Shown in pieces: positions 7,508-16,214 of a DNA stretch of 64,000 bases. Source of the DNA: DASSUW01 sp963730535 (GTDB lineage Bacteria > Actinomycetota > Thermoleophilia > Solirubrobacterales > Solirubrobacteraceae). The DNA lies in assembly GCA_963730535.1 (NCBI GenBank), contig CAVSRU010000004.1, positions 3,939 through 67,938 of the forward strand, given 5' to 3'. The stretch's first letter is position 1, and each line of letters starts with the position of its first letter. The translations under genes and the position numbers were made by a program. The notes below the pieces were generated by a model. That model was given only the letters and a program-made list of their open reading frames with translations. It was not told where the DNA came from and ran no database searches.

Positions 7508-9251
7508 GTTCTCGAAAGTCCTGGTCGCCAACCGCGGCGAGATCGCGGTGCGCGTGATCCGAGCCCTCGAAGAGATGGGAATCGCGTCGGTGGCGGTCTA
7601 CTCGGAGGCCGACCGCGACGCGCCGCACGTCAAGCGCGCCGGGGAGGCGTTCCTGCTCGGGCCGGGGCCGGCGGCCGAGTCCTACCTCAACGTCGACAAG
7701 CTGCTCGAGGTGATCGAGAAGTCCGGGGCCGAGGCCGTGCATCCGGGCTACGGCTTCCTGGCCGAGAACGCGGCGTTCGCCGCCCGGCTCGAGGAAGCGG
7801 GGGTCACGTTCATCGGGCCGCCCGCATCGGCGATCGAGGCGATGGGCTCCAAGACCCGCGCCCGCGACCTGATGCGCGCGGCCGGCGTGCCAATCGTGCC
7901 CGGCACCACGGAGCCGGTCGACACCGTCGAGGACGCGCGGAAGATCGCCGAGGAGATCGGCTACCCGATCGCCGTCAAGGCCGCGGGCGGCGGCGGCGGC
8001 AAGGGCTTCCGGGTGGCGCTCGAGCCCGACGCGCTGGCCGACGCCTTCGAGGGCGCCGCGCGCGAGGGCGAGAAGTTCTTCTCCGACGCCACCGTCTACC
8101 TCGAGCGCTACCTGCCCGACCCCCGGCACGTCGAGGTGCAGGTGCTGGCGGACCGGCACGGCAACGTCGTCCACCTCGGCGAGCGCGACTGCTCGATCCA
8201 GCGCCGCCACCAGAAGCTGATCGAGGAGTCCCCGGCGCCGATGGTCGACGCCGACCTGCGCGAGCGCATCGGCGAGATCGCGGTGGAGGCCGCCCGAGCC
8301 GTCGGCTACCACTCGGCCGGCACGATCGAGGGGCTCCTCCAGGACGGTGAGTACTACTTCCTCGAGATGAACACGCGTGTCCAGGTCGAGCACTGCGTGA
8401 CCGAGGCGACGACCGGCGTGGACATCGTGCGCGAGCAGATCCGGATCGCCGCCGGCGAGGAGCTGCCGTTCTCCCAGGACGACATCGCCTGGCACGGGCA
8501 CGCGATCGAGTGCCGCATCAACGCCGAGGACGCGGCCAAGAACTTCGCCCCCGCGCCGGGGACCGTGACCGCCTACGTGGAGCCGTCGGGACCCGGCGTG
8601 CGGGTCGACTCCGGCGTCCTCGCCGGCTCGGAGATCACGCCGCTGTACGACCCGATGGTCGCCAAGCTGATCGTCTGGGACGCCGACCGCGAGGCGGCCA
8701 CCCGGCGCATGCTGCGCGCGCTCGGCGAGTTCCGGATCGAGGGCGTGCGCACGCTGATCCCGTTCCACCAGGCGATCATGGCCTCCGAGCAGTGGGCCAG
8801 GGCGGAGACCTGCCGCGACCTGATCGAGGACCGCAAGTGGCTCAAGACGCTCGCCCAGCCGAAGCCCGAGGCGCCCGAGGACGACGGCGAGGTCATGGAG
8901 CGCGACTACCTCGTCGAGGTGTCCGGCAAGCGGTTCGAGGTGAAGGTCCGCGGGGACGCGGCGACGCCCAACGGCGCGGCGCCGGCGCGCCCCGCTCCCC
9001 GGCGCGAGCGCCGGACCGCCGGCGGCGGCGGCGCGAGCGGCGACGCGCTCATCTCCCCCCTCCAGGGCAACGTCTTCAAGGTGCTGGTCGAGCAGGGCGC
9101 CACGATCGAGGAGGGCGCGCTGATCTGCATCATCGAGGCGATGAAGATGGAGAACGAGATCACCGCCCACAAGGCGGGCACAGTGGCCGAGCTCCCGATC
9201 GCCGAGGGCGCCGCCGTGGCCAGCGGCGACACGCTCGCCGTGATCCGTTGA
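7506..9251 (+). CDS. Acetyl/propionyl-CoA carboxylase alpha chain (biotin carboxylase + biotin carrier)
   Basis: A 581-residue fusion. The biotin carboxylase half (about residues 1-445) opens with KVLVANRGEIAVRVIRAL and contains the ATP-grasp loop AAGGGGGKGFR and EMNTRVQVEHCVTE. A Pro/Arg/Ala/Gly linker leads to the carrier domain, whose EAMKMENE holds the biotinylated lysine 35-40 residues from the end. It carboxylates its biotin with bicarbonate and ATP and needs a separate carboxyltransferase subunit, not in this window. The epsilon subunit gene lies upstream at 4582. The following peptidase gene starts within the stop. Confidence 0.93.
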   Translation: MFSKVLVANRGEIAVRVIRALEEMGIASVAVYSEADRDAPHVKRAGEAFLLGPGPAAESYLNVDKLLEVIEKSGAEAVHPGYGFLAENAAFAARLEEAGVTFIGPPASAIEAMGSKTRARDLMRAAGVPIVPGTTEPVDTVEDARKIAEEIGYPIAVKAAGGGGGKGFRVALEPDALADAFEGAAREGEKFFSDATVYLERYLPDPRHVEVQVLADRHGNVVHLGERDCSIQRRHQKLIEESPAPMVDADLRERIGEIAVEAARAVGYHSAGTIEGLLQDGEYYFLEMNTRVQVEHCVTEATTGVDIVREQIRIAAGEELPFSQDDIAWHGHAIECRINAEDAAKNFAPAPGTVTAYVEPSGPGVRVDSGVLAGSEITPLYDPMVAKLIVWDADREAATRRMLRALGEFRIEGVRTLIPFHQAIMASEQWARAETCRDLIEDRKWLKTLAQPKPEAPEDDGEVMERDYLVEVSGKRFEVKVRGDAATPNGAAPARPAPRRERRTAGGGGASGDALISPLQGNVFKVLVEQGATIEEGALICIIEAMKMENEITAHKAGTVAELPIAEGAAVASGDTLAVIR

Positions 9252-10615
9252 GCGACGACCTCGACGCGCTGATCCACGAGGCGGCGGACTGGCTGCGGAT
9301 CCCGTCCGTCTCGGCGGGCGCGCGCAACGACGCCGCGCTGCTCGAGGCCGCGCGCTGGGCGCAGCGGCGGGTGCTCGAGGCGGGCGGGACCTGCGAGCTG
9401 GTGGACACGCCCGGCGGCGCCCCGCTGGTGGTGGGAGAGCTGCGGGCGGCGCGGGACCAGCGAAGCGGCGACGAGCCCGAAGGGCGAGGCAGGACCGCCA
9501 CCGTGCTGATCTACGGCCACTACGACGTCCAAGACCCGGGCGACGAGGCGCTGTGGACGACGCCGCCGTTCGAGCCCGACATCCGCGACGGGCGGCTCTA
9601 CGCGCGCGGGGCGTGCGACGACAAGGGCAACTTCCTGCCGCTCCTGCACGTCGCCTGCGCGATGGCCGAGGCCGGCGAGCTCGACGTCCATGTGCGCGTG
9701 CTGATCGAGGGCGCCGAGGAGTCGGGGACCGACGACGTCAACGCCTGGGTGCTGGCCGACCACCGCGGCGCCGACTGCGTGATCGTCTTCGACACCGCGA
9801 TGCTCGACCCCGAGACGCCGGCCGTCACTGTCGCCACGCGCGGAATCGTGTTCGCGACGCTCGAGGTCCGCACCGGCGAGCGGATCGCCCACTCCGGGCT
9901 GTTCGGCGGCGCGGCGCTGAACGCCTTCCACGCCCTCCACGCCGCGCTGGCTCAGGTGCTGCCGCGACCCGACGGGCGCCTGCCCGAGGAGCTACGGGTC
10001 GGCATCGACCCGCCCACGCCCGAGGAGGTCGTCGCCCTCGAGTCGCTCCCGGACGGGGCCACCCTGCTGGCCGATGCGGGCGCCCGGCCGGCGGATGCGA
10101 CTGCCGCGGCCGAGTTCCACACCCGCACGACGGCCGACGCCTCGCTCGACATCCACCGGATCGCCGGCGGCGACGCGCGCACGATCGTCCCGCCGACCGC
10201 GAGCGCCAGCCTCTCCGTGCGCCTCGCCGCGGGCCAGGACCCGCAGGAGATCGCCGCCGCGCTCGAGGCGCTGCTCCGGGCCGGCCTGCCCGAGGGCGCG
10301 GACCTGGAGGTCTCGACCGTGCTCGCCGCGCCCTCCCGCTTCGACCCCGCGACCGACGCCCTGCGCCTCGCCCGCGGCGCGCTGGCGCGGGCCTGCGGGC
10401 GCGAGCCCGTGCTCGTGCGCTCGGGCGGCTCGATCCCGGTCCTCGCGGCGTTCGCCGCGCGTGACATCCCCACGCTCGTCTCCGGCTTCGCGCTCCCGCA
10501 GGACAACTTCCACGCGCCGGACGAGTCCTACGCGCTGGCGAGCCTCGACCTCGGGCGCCGCGCCGCCCGGGCGCTGTACGAGGACCTCAGCGCGCTGCGT
10601 CCAGCACGACCCTGA
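9248..10615 (+). CDS. M20-family metallo-dipeptidase
   Basis: Zinc peptidase of about 455 residues. Metal and catalytic motifs are YGHYDVQ, ARGACDDKGN and EGAEESG, with a dimerisation domain between. TTG at 9248 overlaps the carboxylase TGA, the only good start. Residues about 65-80 (ARDQRSGDEPEGRGR) look like an inserted loop just before TVLIYGHYDV; the DNA there contains a GCCC-GAA-GGGC palindrome. The C-terminus overlaps the convergent decarboxylase gene by 29 bp. Natural substrate unknown; the closest general type is the M20 dipeptidases that trim short peptides. Confidence 0.88.
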   Translation: MSDDLDALIHEAADWLRIPSVSAGARNDAALLEAARWAQRRVLEAGGTCELVDTPGGAPLVVGELRAARDQRSGDEPEGRGRTATVLIYGHYDVQDPGDEALWTTPPFEPDIRDGRLYARGACDDKGNFLPLLHVACAMAEAGELDVHVRVLIEGAEESGTDDVNAWVLADHRGADCVIVFDTAMLDPETPAVTVATRGIVFATLEVRTGERIAHSGLFGGAALNAFHALHAALAQVLPRPDGRLPEELRVGIDPPTPEEVVALESLPDGATLLADAGARPADATAAAEFHTRTTADASLDIHRIAGGDARTIVPPTASASLSVRLAAGQDPQEIAAALEALLRAGLPEGADLEVSTVLAAPSRFDPATDALRLARGALARACGREPVLVRSGGSIPVLAAFAARDIPTLVSGFALPQDNFHAPDESYALASLDLGRRAARALYEDLSALRPARP

Positions 10616-11888
10616 CGTCGTCGAGCGTCGTCCGCGGGTTGACGATCGCGAGCCGGGCGACGGTCTCGCCATCGACCGTCGTGGGCATCAGGAATGCGGT
10701 GCCCGACGCGCGCAGCCCCTCGGCCCAGCGGTCGTAGTCGGCGGGCGCCCAGCCGCGGCGCCGGAACGCGAGCACGGTGAGCTCGGGCTCGGCGAGCAGC
10801 TCCAGCTCGGGGCGGCGACCGATCTCGGCGGCGGCCTCGCGGGCGGTCGCGAGCGTCCGCTCGACGGCGTGCTCGAACGCGTCGGTGCCGTGGACGGCGA
10901 GCGCGAACCAGAGCGGCAGGCCGCGGGCGCGCCGGGTGAGGTGGACGCCGTAGTCGGACGGGTTGAACGCGTCGTCGTCGGCGTACAGCCCCTCGAGGTA
11001 CGAGGCCTGCTGGCGGTGCGCCGCCCGGCCGAGCGCCGGGTCGCGGTACACGAGCGCGCAGGAGTCGAACGGGGAGAACAGCCACTTGTGGGGATCGACG
11101 ATGAACGAGTCGGCGCGCTCGAGGCCGGCGAAGCGCGGGCGGGCGCTGGGCGCGCACAGGGCCCCGAGGCCGTAGGCGCCGTCGACGTGCAGCCAGGTCC
11201 CGTGGTCGGCGCACACCGCCGCCACGCCGGCGAGGTCGTCGATCGTGCCGATGTTCGTGGTCCCGGCGGTGGCCACGACCGCGAAGACGCCGGGGTGGAG
11301 CGCCGCCTCCAGCGCCTCGCCGGTGAGCCGGTCGCCGGGGATCGGCAGCACCTCCGCGTCCATGATCCGGGCCATCGACCGCACGGAGGAGTGCACCTCG
11401 GCGTGGCACGCGACGTGGGTCGCCTCCTTGCCGGCGTGCCGCGCCTGCTCGCGCGCCGCGTGGAGCGCCGAGAGGTTGCCGTTCGTGCCCCCCTGCACGA
11501 AGCAGCCGCCCGCTGTCTCGGGGAAGCCGGCGAGCGAGGCCAGCCACGCGAGCGCCTCGTTCTCGGCGTGCACGACGCCGGAGGCCTCGAGCCACGAGCC
11601 GCCGTAGATCGCGTTGACCGCGAGCAGCACGTCGGCGAGCGCGGCCGCGGGGGCCGGCGCGGCGGGGATGAAGGCGAAGTAGCGCGGATGGTCGATCTGG
11701 ATCGCGGCCGGCATCACGACGTCGAGCAGCAGCGCGGCGGCGCGCTCGGCGCCCAGGCCGCCGGGCGTCACAGCCGGAGCGGGCCGCTCGCGCAGCGTCG
11801 AGCCGAGCTCCGGCGGCTCGGCCAGCCGCTTCCGAGCGGCCTCGAGGAGCGCCGCCTCCAGCGACTCGTCGCGGTCGTGGAGGCTCAC
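10587..11888 (-). CDS. PLP-dependent decarboxylase, aromatic L-amino acid/glutamate decarboxylase family
   Basis: A group II PLP decarboxylase of 433 residues. The cofactor lysine is in DPHKWLF, HVDGAYGLGA holds the PLP-nitrogen aspartate, and TAGTTNIGTIDDL is the loop after it. GTG at 11888 overlaps the upstream stop as GTGA, so it is the third gene of a coupled operon with the MBL-fold and dehalogenase genes. It would release CO2 from an aromatic amino acid to give an amine; specificity is not readable. The last 29 bp overlap the convergent M20 gene. Confidence 0.88.
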   Translation of the reverse strand: MSLHDRDESLEAALLEAARKRLAEPPELGSTLRERPAPAVTPGGLGAERAAALLLDVVMPAAIQIDHPRYFAFIPAAPAPAAALADVLLAVNAIYGGSWLEASGVVHAENEALAWLASLAGFPETAGGCFVQGGTNGNLSALHAAREQARHAGKEATHVACHAEVHSSVRSMARIMDAEVLPIPGDRLTGEALEAALHPGVFAVVATAGTTNIGTIDDLAGVAAVCADHGTWLHVDGAYGLGALCAPSARPRFAGLERADSFIVDPHKWLFSPFDSCALVYRDPALGRAAHRQQASYLEGLYADDDAFNPSDYGVHLTRRARGLPLWFALAVHGTDAFEHAVERTLATAREAAAEIGRRPELELLAEPELTVLAFRRRGWAPADYDRWAEGLRASGTAFLMPTTVDGETVARLAIVNPRTTLDDVRVVLDAAR

Positions 11889-12661
11889 GCCGGACCCACC
11901 CGGGCGACGTTCCGAAGGTGGATCTTCTTCTGCTCCGGCGTGCGCCGGGCGAGCGGGAGCTTGGCGGCCTCTCCGTGCTCGAGCAGCGCCTCCACGTACG
12001 CGCGGTCCTCGCGCAGGATCGCGGCGGCCCGCACGCCGTCGATCGGCGCACCGTGGCCGGGGACGACGTGGTCGGCCTGCTCGACGAGCGGCTCGAGGCG
12101 CCCCAGCGTCGCCAGGTACGCGCTCGCCGGGCCCTGGACCATCGGGATCTCGACCGGCGACAGGTAGTCGCCGGCGACCAGCACGCCGGCCCACGGGATC
12201 CACACGGCCATGCCGTCGACCGTGTGCCCGTCGGCCGGCTGGAGCTCCAGCTCGCGGTCGCCGATCTCGACGCTGCCCGGGACGTCGAGCCGCTGGGCGC
12301 CCGGAAGCGAAAGCGGCCGAGGCCGCTCCACGTAGAGCTCCTCGTCGAACGCCCGCATTGCGCGCTGGGCGGCGCCCGGCTCGTTCACCAGCCGTGCCGC
12401 GGTCGTCTCCGAGCAGCCGAGCGGCGCCTCGGGGAACGCGTAGCGGCCGAGCAGGTGATCCCAGTCCGCGTGCGTGGCCAGCAGGCCGACGACCCCGAAC
12501 CCCGCCTGCTCGGCCATCGCGGGAAGGATCTCGAGCTCGTCCGGGAAGACGGGCGAGTCGATGCAGAACGCCTCGCCGGCGGTGCGGACGAGCGTGCAGG
12601 TCGTCTGGAAGGCGCGGGAGGTGGCGACGATGACGTCGGCGTGGAGCCCGACGGCCCTCAC
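11885..12661 (-). CDS. MBL-fold metallohydrolase
   Basis: A 258-residue metallo-beta-lactamase-fold hydrolase. THADWDHLLG is the metal-binding H-x-D-x-D-H loop. ADGHTVDGM, VAGDYLSP and VPGHGAPIDG supply the other ligands. GTG at 12661 forms a GTGA overlap with the dehalogenase gene and the stop overlaps the decarboxylase start. Glyoxalase II-like thioester or lactone hydrolysis is possible; substrate unknown. Confidence 0.85.
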   Translation of the reverse strand: MRAVGLHADVIVATSRAFQTTCTLVRTAGEAFCIDSPVFPDELEILPAMAEQAGFGVVGLLATHADWDHLLGRYAFPEAPLGCSETTAARLVNEPGAAQRAMRAFDEELYVERPRPLSLPGAQRLDVPGSVEIGDRELELQPADGHTVDGMAVWIPWAGVLVAGDYLSPVEIPMVQGPASAYLATLGRLEPLVEQADHVVPGHGAPIDGVRAAAILREDRAYVEALLEHGEAAKLPLARRTPEQKKIHLRNVARVGPA

Positions 12662-13350
12662 GCGGCCCCGAGGAGGCGCGCCGCCTCCAGCAGGCTCTTG
12701 ACCTCGGCGGTGGGCTTCTTGGCGCCCGGGTCGAGCGTCTCGCCAGACCGGTTGACCCAGATCACGGGGACCTTCGCCTTCACGCACGGCTCGACGTCGT
12801 AGTAGTAGCTCGAGCCGATGTGCACCCAGCCCTTCTTGCCGCCGATCCTCCGCTCGGCCTCCTTGAAGTGCGCCGGGTCGGGCTTGTAGGAGCGGACCTG
12901 CTGGGCGGTGACCACGAGATCGAAGTCGACCTTGAAGTGGCGCCGGGTGAGGCCGAGGAGCTTGTCGTCGACGTTGGAGATGAGCCCGACCTCGAACTTC
13001 TTGGCGAAGCGCTCGAGCTGCGTGTTGGTCTCCTTGAACGGGGGCCAGCGCGATACCGAGTCGGGCAGGAAGCCGGACCGCGAGGGCTCCAGCGGCCAGC
13101 CCAGCTCGCGCGAGATCTGCACGGCGGTCCGGCGCAGGACCTCGGCGTACAGCTCGTAGGAGCCGCCCTTGATCTCCTGCTGGGTCTGCATGAAGAGCGG
13201 GATCAGCTCTTCGCGCGAGAGCGTGTACCCGTCCCGGTCGGCTTCCTTCGAGAACGCGTCGAAGACCCCGGTCTCCCAGTCGATCAGGGTGCCGTAGACA
13301 TCGAACGTGACAAACGTGACTTCCTTGGGGAGCGCCATGCGGCCGTGCAT
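12658..13350 (-). CDS. Haloacid dehalogenase type II-like HAD hydrolase
   Basis: First gene of the minus-strand operon, 230 residues. FVTFDVYGTLIDWE carries the nucleophilic aspartate, ISNVDDKLLG is motif II, SYKPDPAHF holds the motif III lysine and HIGSSYYYDVEP motif IV. This matches L-2-haloacid dehalogenase-type HAD proteins, though many act on phosphorylated substrates. A second ATG at 13338 is an alternative start. Confidence 0.85.
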   Translation of the reverse strand: MHGRMALPKEVTFVTFDVYGTLIDWETGVFDAFSKEADRDGYTLSREELIPLFMQTQQEIKGGSYELYAEVLRRTAVQISRELGWPLEPSRSGFLPDSVSRWPPFKETNTQLERFAKKFEVGLISNVDDKLLGLTRRHFKVDFDLVVTAQQVRSYKPDPAHFKEAERRIGGKKGWVHIGSSYYYDVEPCVKAKVPVIWVNRSGETLDPGAKKPTAEVKSLLEAARLLGAA

Positions 13351-13427
13351 TGTGGCAGGACAGTGGTCACAAGCCTCCCCAAAGGGGTGTAGCGAGGGCC
13401 GAGGACCCGCCGTAGCGTCCGCTGGAC

Positions 13428-15044
13428 ATGATCACGCGGGTCGGCTCGGCGCAGTGCCGCCTGAGGAGGCGCCACGTGGCAGTCGCCCTGGCCGCGGCTG
13501 CGGTCGCGGTCGGCTCTGGCGCCGCTTCCGCTCACGCCCAGACCTTGTGGCCGCCGTATGGGCCGATCCCGCCGGGAACCCAGATCACGGTCCCGTTGTC
13601 GCTCGACAACTGGACCCAATCGGTTCCCACGCCTGCGGATTGCCTCGGCCAACCGGCCGGCATTCTCCACCTCGGCGGCGTGAACGGCGGCACGCTCGTT
13701 GAGTTCCCGGGTGTCGACGCGCCCGAAGCCGAGGGCGTGTACTGGAACCGCCGTAATCCTCCGAGTGCGATCACGCTGCCGCCCGTCCAGCTCATCCCGG
13801 GGGCAGAATCGGACGAGAACGTTTACGTCGAGGCGTCGGTGAGCGAGCAGTGCGAGTGGATCCCCGGGCACTTCGCCGCGGTGCGGACGGGCACCATCAG
13901 GTTCTGCTGCTGGTCGGTGATCCCGGGAGCCACCTTGCCCCCCGGAGGGCCGGGGTCCGGGTCCGGCGGCGGGCCCGGCGGAGCGCCGGCGAGATGCCCC
14001 GAGGCCGCGGGCCTGCTCGCGTCGGCGAGGTACTGGAACGAGGTCGCCCAGCGGCATCGCGGACGGTCGGTCGAGGCGCACAAGGCGGTCATCGACTACT
14101 GGGGGAAGGCCAGTGCCGCGTTCTACGCCGTGCTCGGCATCGCCGCCGCCGACCTCCCCGGCGACGCGATCTCCAAAGGCACGGCCCAGCATCTCGCCCG
14201 CAAGGAGACCTTGGACGGATACCGGCAGCTCTGGGACAACAGCCTGAACGGGAAGTGGCGGGAGATCTCCCGCCAGCTGCGCGTGCTCCAGGAGCTACGG
14301 AAGTTCCTCAAGGCCCTCGGACCGATCGGGAAGCTGGACGCGACGCTGCACGCCGGGGAGTCGCTCTACTGGCTGGGGCTGGCCGCCCAGCAGGGCGTGC
14401 TGCGCGACCGCATGGACGCCATCGCCGACGCCGCATTGAAGAACGCCACCGACGACCAGCGGCGCGCGGCCCGGGCATGCGGCAAGGGCGGCGCATCCAC
14501 CGCCGCGAGCGCGGAGCGCACGCCGCCGTTCACGAAGCTCGCCCGTCCGCGCGCCGTCAAGCGCCTCCGGCTGAGCCTGGGCGGCCGCAAGGCGCGAGCG
14601 CTCAACGCGCTCCTGGCCGGCCAGGAGCGGGCCGTCGCGCTCGCCGAGGTCGTCGGCGAGAGCGCCGCGCGCGCACTGGCCGCCGAGAAGGCCGGCAGGA
14701 AGACATGGCGGGCCCGTCAGCTCCGGCACGCGCGGAAGACCGCCCGCAAGCTGGCCTCGCACCTGGACGCGCAGGCGCGCCGCCGCGGGAAGGTCGCCGC
14801 ATCGCTCGGCGGCGCGCCGCGCAGCGTCGAGATCACCGACCCCGCGAAGCTCGGGAAGCTGCTGCGCAAGCTTGGCCTGCCGGACGTCGTGAAGCGGCTC
14901 GGGTTCAAGCCACGCGCCCTGCGGCACATCTTCACCAAGCCGCCGGCCGGCCGGCTGACGCTGCCCTCGCTAGCCGACCCCGCCGGCGCAGCCCGCGACC
15001 GGGCCTGGGCCGCCGAACTGCGCCACTTCGCCGCGGGCCCGTAG
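13428..15044 (+). CDS. Secreted protein of unknown function
   Basis: A 538-residue protein with an Arg-rich n-region, an alanine-rich hydrophobic core and an ASAHAQ cleavage site. A mature N-terminal region with paired cysteines (about residues 55-165) is followed by a Gly/Pro/Ser linker near 170-190. The long C-terminal part is alpha-helical, rich in Ala, Arg and Lys, and could be partly coiled. I recognise no enzyme motif. TAGCGT lies 10 nt before the ATG. A few base pairs separate its end from the sucC promoter. Confidence 0.65.
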   Translation: MITRVGSAQCRLRRRHVAVALAAAAVAVGSGAASAHAQTLWPPYGPIPPGTQITVPLSLDNWTQSVPTPADCLGQPAGILHLGGVNGGTLVEFPGVDAPEAEGVYWNRRNPPSAITLPPVQLIPGAESDENVYVEASVSEQCEWIPGHFAAVRTGTIRFCCWSVIPGATLPPGGPGSGSGGGPGGAPARCPEAAGLLASARYWNEVAQRHRGRSVEAHKAVIDYWGKASAAFYAVLGIAAADLPGDAISKGTAQHLARKETLDGYRQLWDNSLNGKWREISRQLRVLQELRKFLKALGPIGKLDATLHAGESLYWLGLAAQQGVLRDRMDAIADAALKNATDDQRRAARACGKGGASTAASAERTPPFTKLARPRAVKRLRLSLGGRKARALNALLAGQERAVALAEVVGESAARALAAEKAGRKTWRARQLRHARKTARKLASHLDAQARRRGKVAASLGGAPRSVEITDPAKLGKLLRKLGLPDVVKRLGFKPRALRHIFTKPPAGRLTLPSLADPAGAARDRAWAAELRHFAAGP

Positions 15045-15056
15045 CCGCCGGGGCGC

Positions 15057-15062
15057 TAGGAT
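15057..15062 (+). promoter_or_regulatory. -10 box of the sucCD-pepT operon
   Basis: TAGGAT 12 nt before the sucC ATG in a 30-bp gap. No clear -35 and no Shine-Dalgarno sequence. Confidence 0.5.
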
Positions 15063-15074
15063 CGGCGCCCGGTC

Positions 15075-16214
15075 ATGGACCTGCTCGAGTACCAGGGCAA
15101 GCAGCTCTTCGCGCGCCACGGGGTTCCGGTGCCGTCAGGGTCGCCCGCCACCACGGTCGAGGAGGCGGTCGCGGCCGCTGACGAGATCGGCTACCCCTGC
15201 GTGATCAAGGCGCAGGTGCAGATCGGCGGCCGCGGGAAGGCCGGCGGCATCAAGGTCGCCCAGGACCGGGCCGAGGCCGAGACGCACTCGAAGGCGATCC
15301 TGGGCATGGACATCCGCGGCCACACCGTGCACGAGGTGTGGGTCGAGGCGGCGTCGGACATCGCGAGCGAGTACTACGCGTCGATCGTCTTCGACCGCTC
15401 GGCCAAGCGGCCGCTGGTGATGCTCTCCACCCAGGGCGGGATGGACATCGAGGAGGTCGCCGCCAGCGATCCGGACGCGATCGCGCGCCTGCACGTGGAC
15501 CCGCTGCTCGGCTTCCAGGACTTCCACGCGCGGCGGCTCGCGTTCGAGGCGGGCGTCGACGCCGACGTCGTGCGGCCGATCGGCGCGCTGCTCAACCGGC
15601 TCTATGACGCGTTCGTCGCCGAGGAGGCGATGCTCGTCGAGGTCAACCCGCTGATCGTCACCGGCGATCGCCAGGTGATGGCGCTCGACGCAAAGGTGAC
15701 GCTGGACGGCAACTCGCTCTTCCGCCACCCGGAGAACGCCGCGCTGCGCCGCACCGAGGGCGAGGACCCGCAGGAGCGGATGGCCCGGGAGCGCGGGCTG
15801 ACGTACGTCAAGCTCGACGGCAACGTCGGCATCCTCGGCAACGGCGCCGGGCTCGTCATGTCCACCCTGGACGTGGTCGCGCAGGCCGGCGGGCAGCCGG
15901 CGAACTTCCTCGACGCCGGCGGCGGCTCGAAGGCCGAGGCGATCACGCAGGCCGTCGAGGTGATCCTCTCCAACGAGAACGTCACCGCCGTGCTCTTCAA
16001 CATCTTCGGGGGCATCACGCGCTGCGACGAGGTGGCCCGCGGGCTGATCGAGGCGTTCCGCCAGATCGAGCCGACCGTGCCGTTCGTGGTGCGGCTCGAC
16101 GGGACCAACGACAAGGAGGGCCGCGCGCTGCTCGCCGAGGCCGACCTGCCCAACGTCCACGCCGAGTCGACGATGCTCGACGCCGCGCGCCGCGTCGTGG
16201 AGCTGGCCGCGTGA
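15075..16214 (+). CDS. sucC: Succinyl-CoA synthetase (ADP/GDP-forming) beta subunit
   Basis: TCA-cycle enzyme, cytosolic, working as a complex with SucD. The 379 residues start MDLLEYQGKQLFARHGVPVP and include the ATP-grasp IGGRGKAGGIKVA, EVNPLIVTGD and the C-terminal NIFGGITRCDEVA and RLDGTN loops that contact CoA/phosphohistidine. Stop and sucD start overlap (GTGA). Confidence 0.97.
   Translation: MDLLEYQGKQLFARHGVPVPSGSPATTVEEAVAAADEIGYPCVIKAQVQIGGRGKAGGIKVAQDRAEAETHSKAILGMDIRGHTVHEVWVEAASDIASEYYASIVFDRSAKRPLVMLSTQGGMDIEEVAASDPDAIARLHVDPLLGFQDFHARRLAFEAGVDADVVRPIGALLNRLYDAFVAEEAMLVEVNPLIVTGDRQVMALDAKVTLDGNSLFRHPENAALRRTEGEDPQERMARERGLTYVKLDGNVGILGNGAGLVMSTLDVVAQAGGQPANFLDAGGGSKAEAITQAVEVILSNENVTAVLFNIFGGITRCDEVARGLIEAFRQIEPTVPFVVRLDGTNDKEGRALLAEADLPNVHAESTMLDAARRVVELAA

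Noticed and set aside
6813..9170. 785-codon open frame on the minus strand opposite the carboxylase gene
   Set aside because: GC-rich antisense shadow: the plus strand encodes a full carboxylase with all motifs, and the minus frame is Arg/Leu/Asp-rich without domains.
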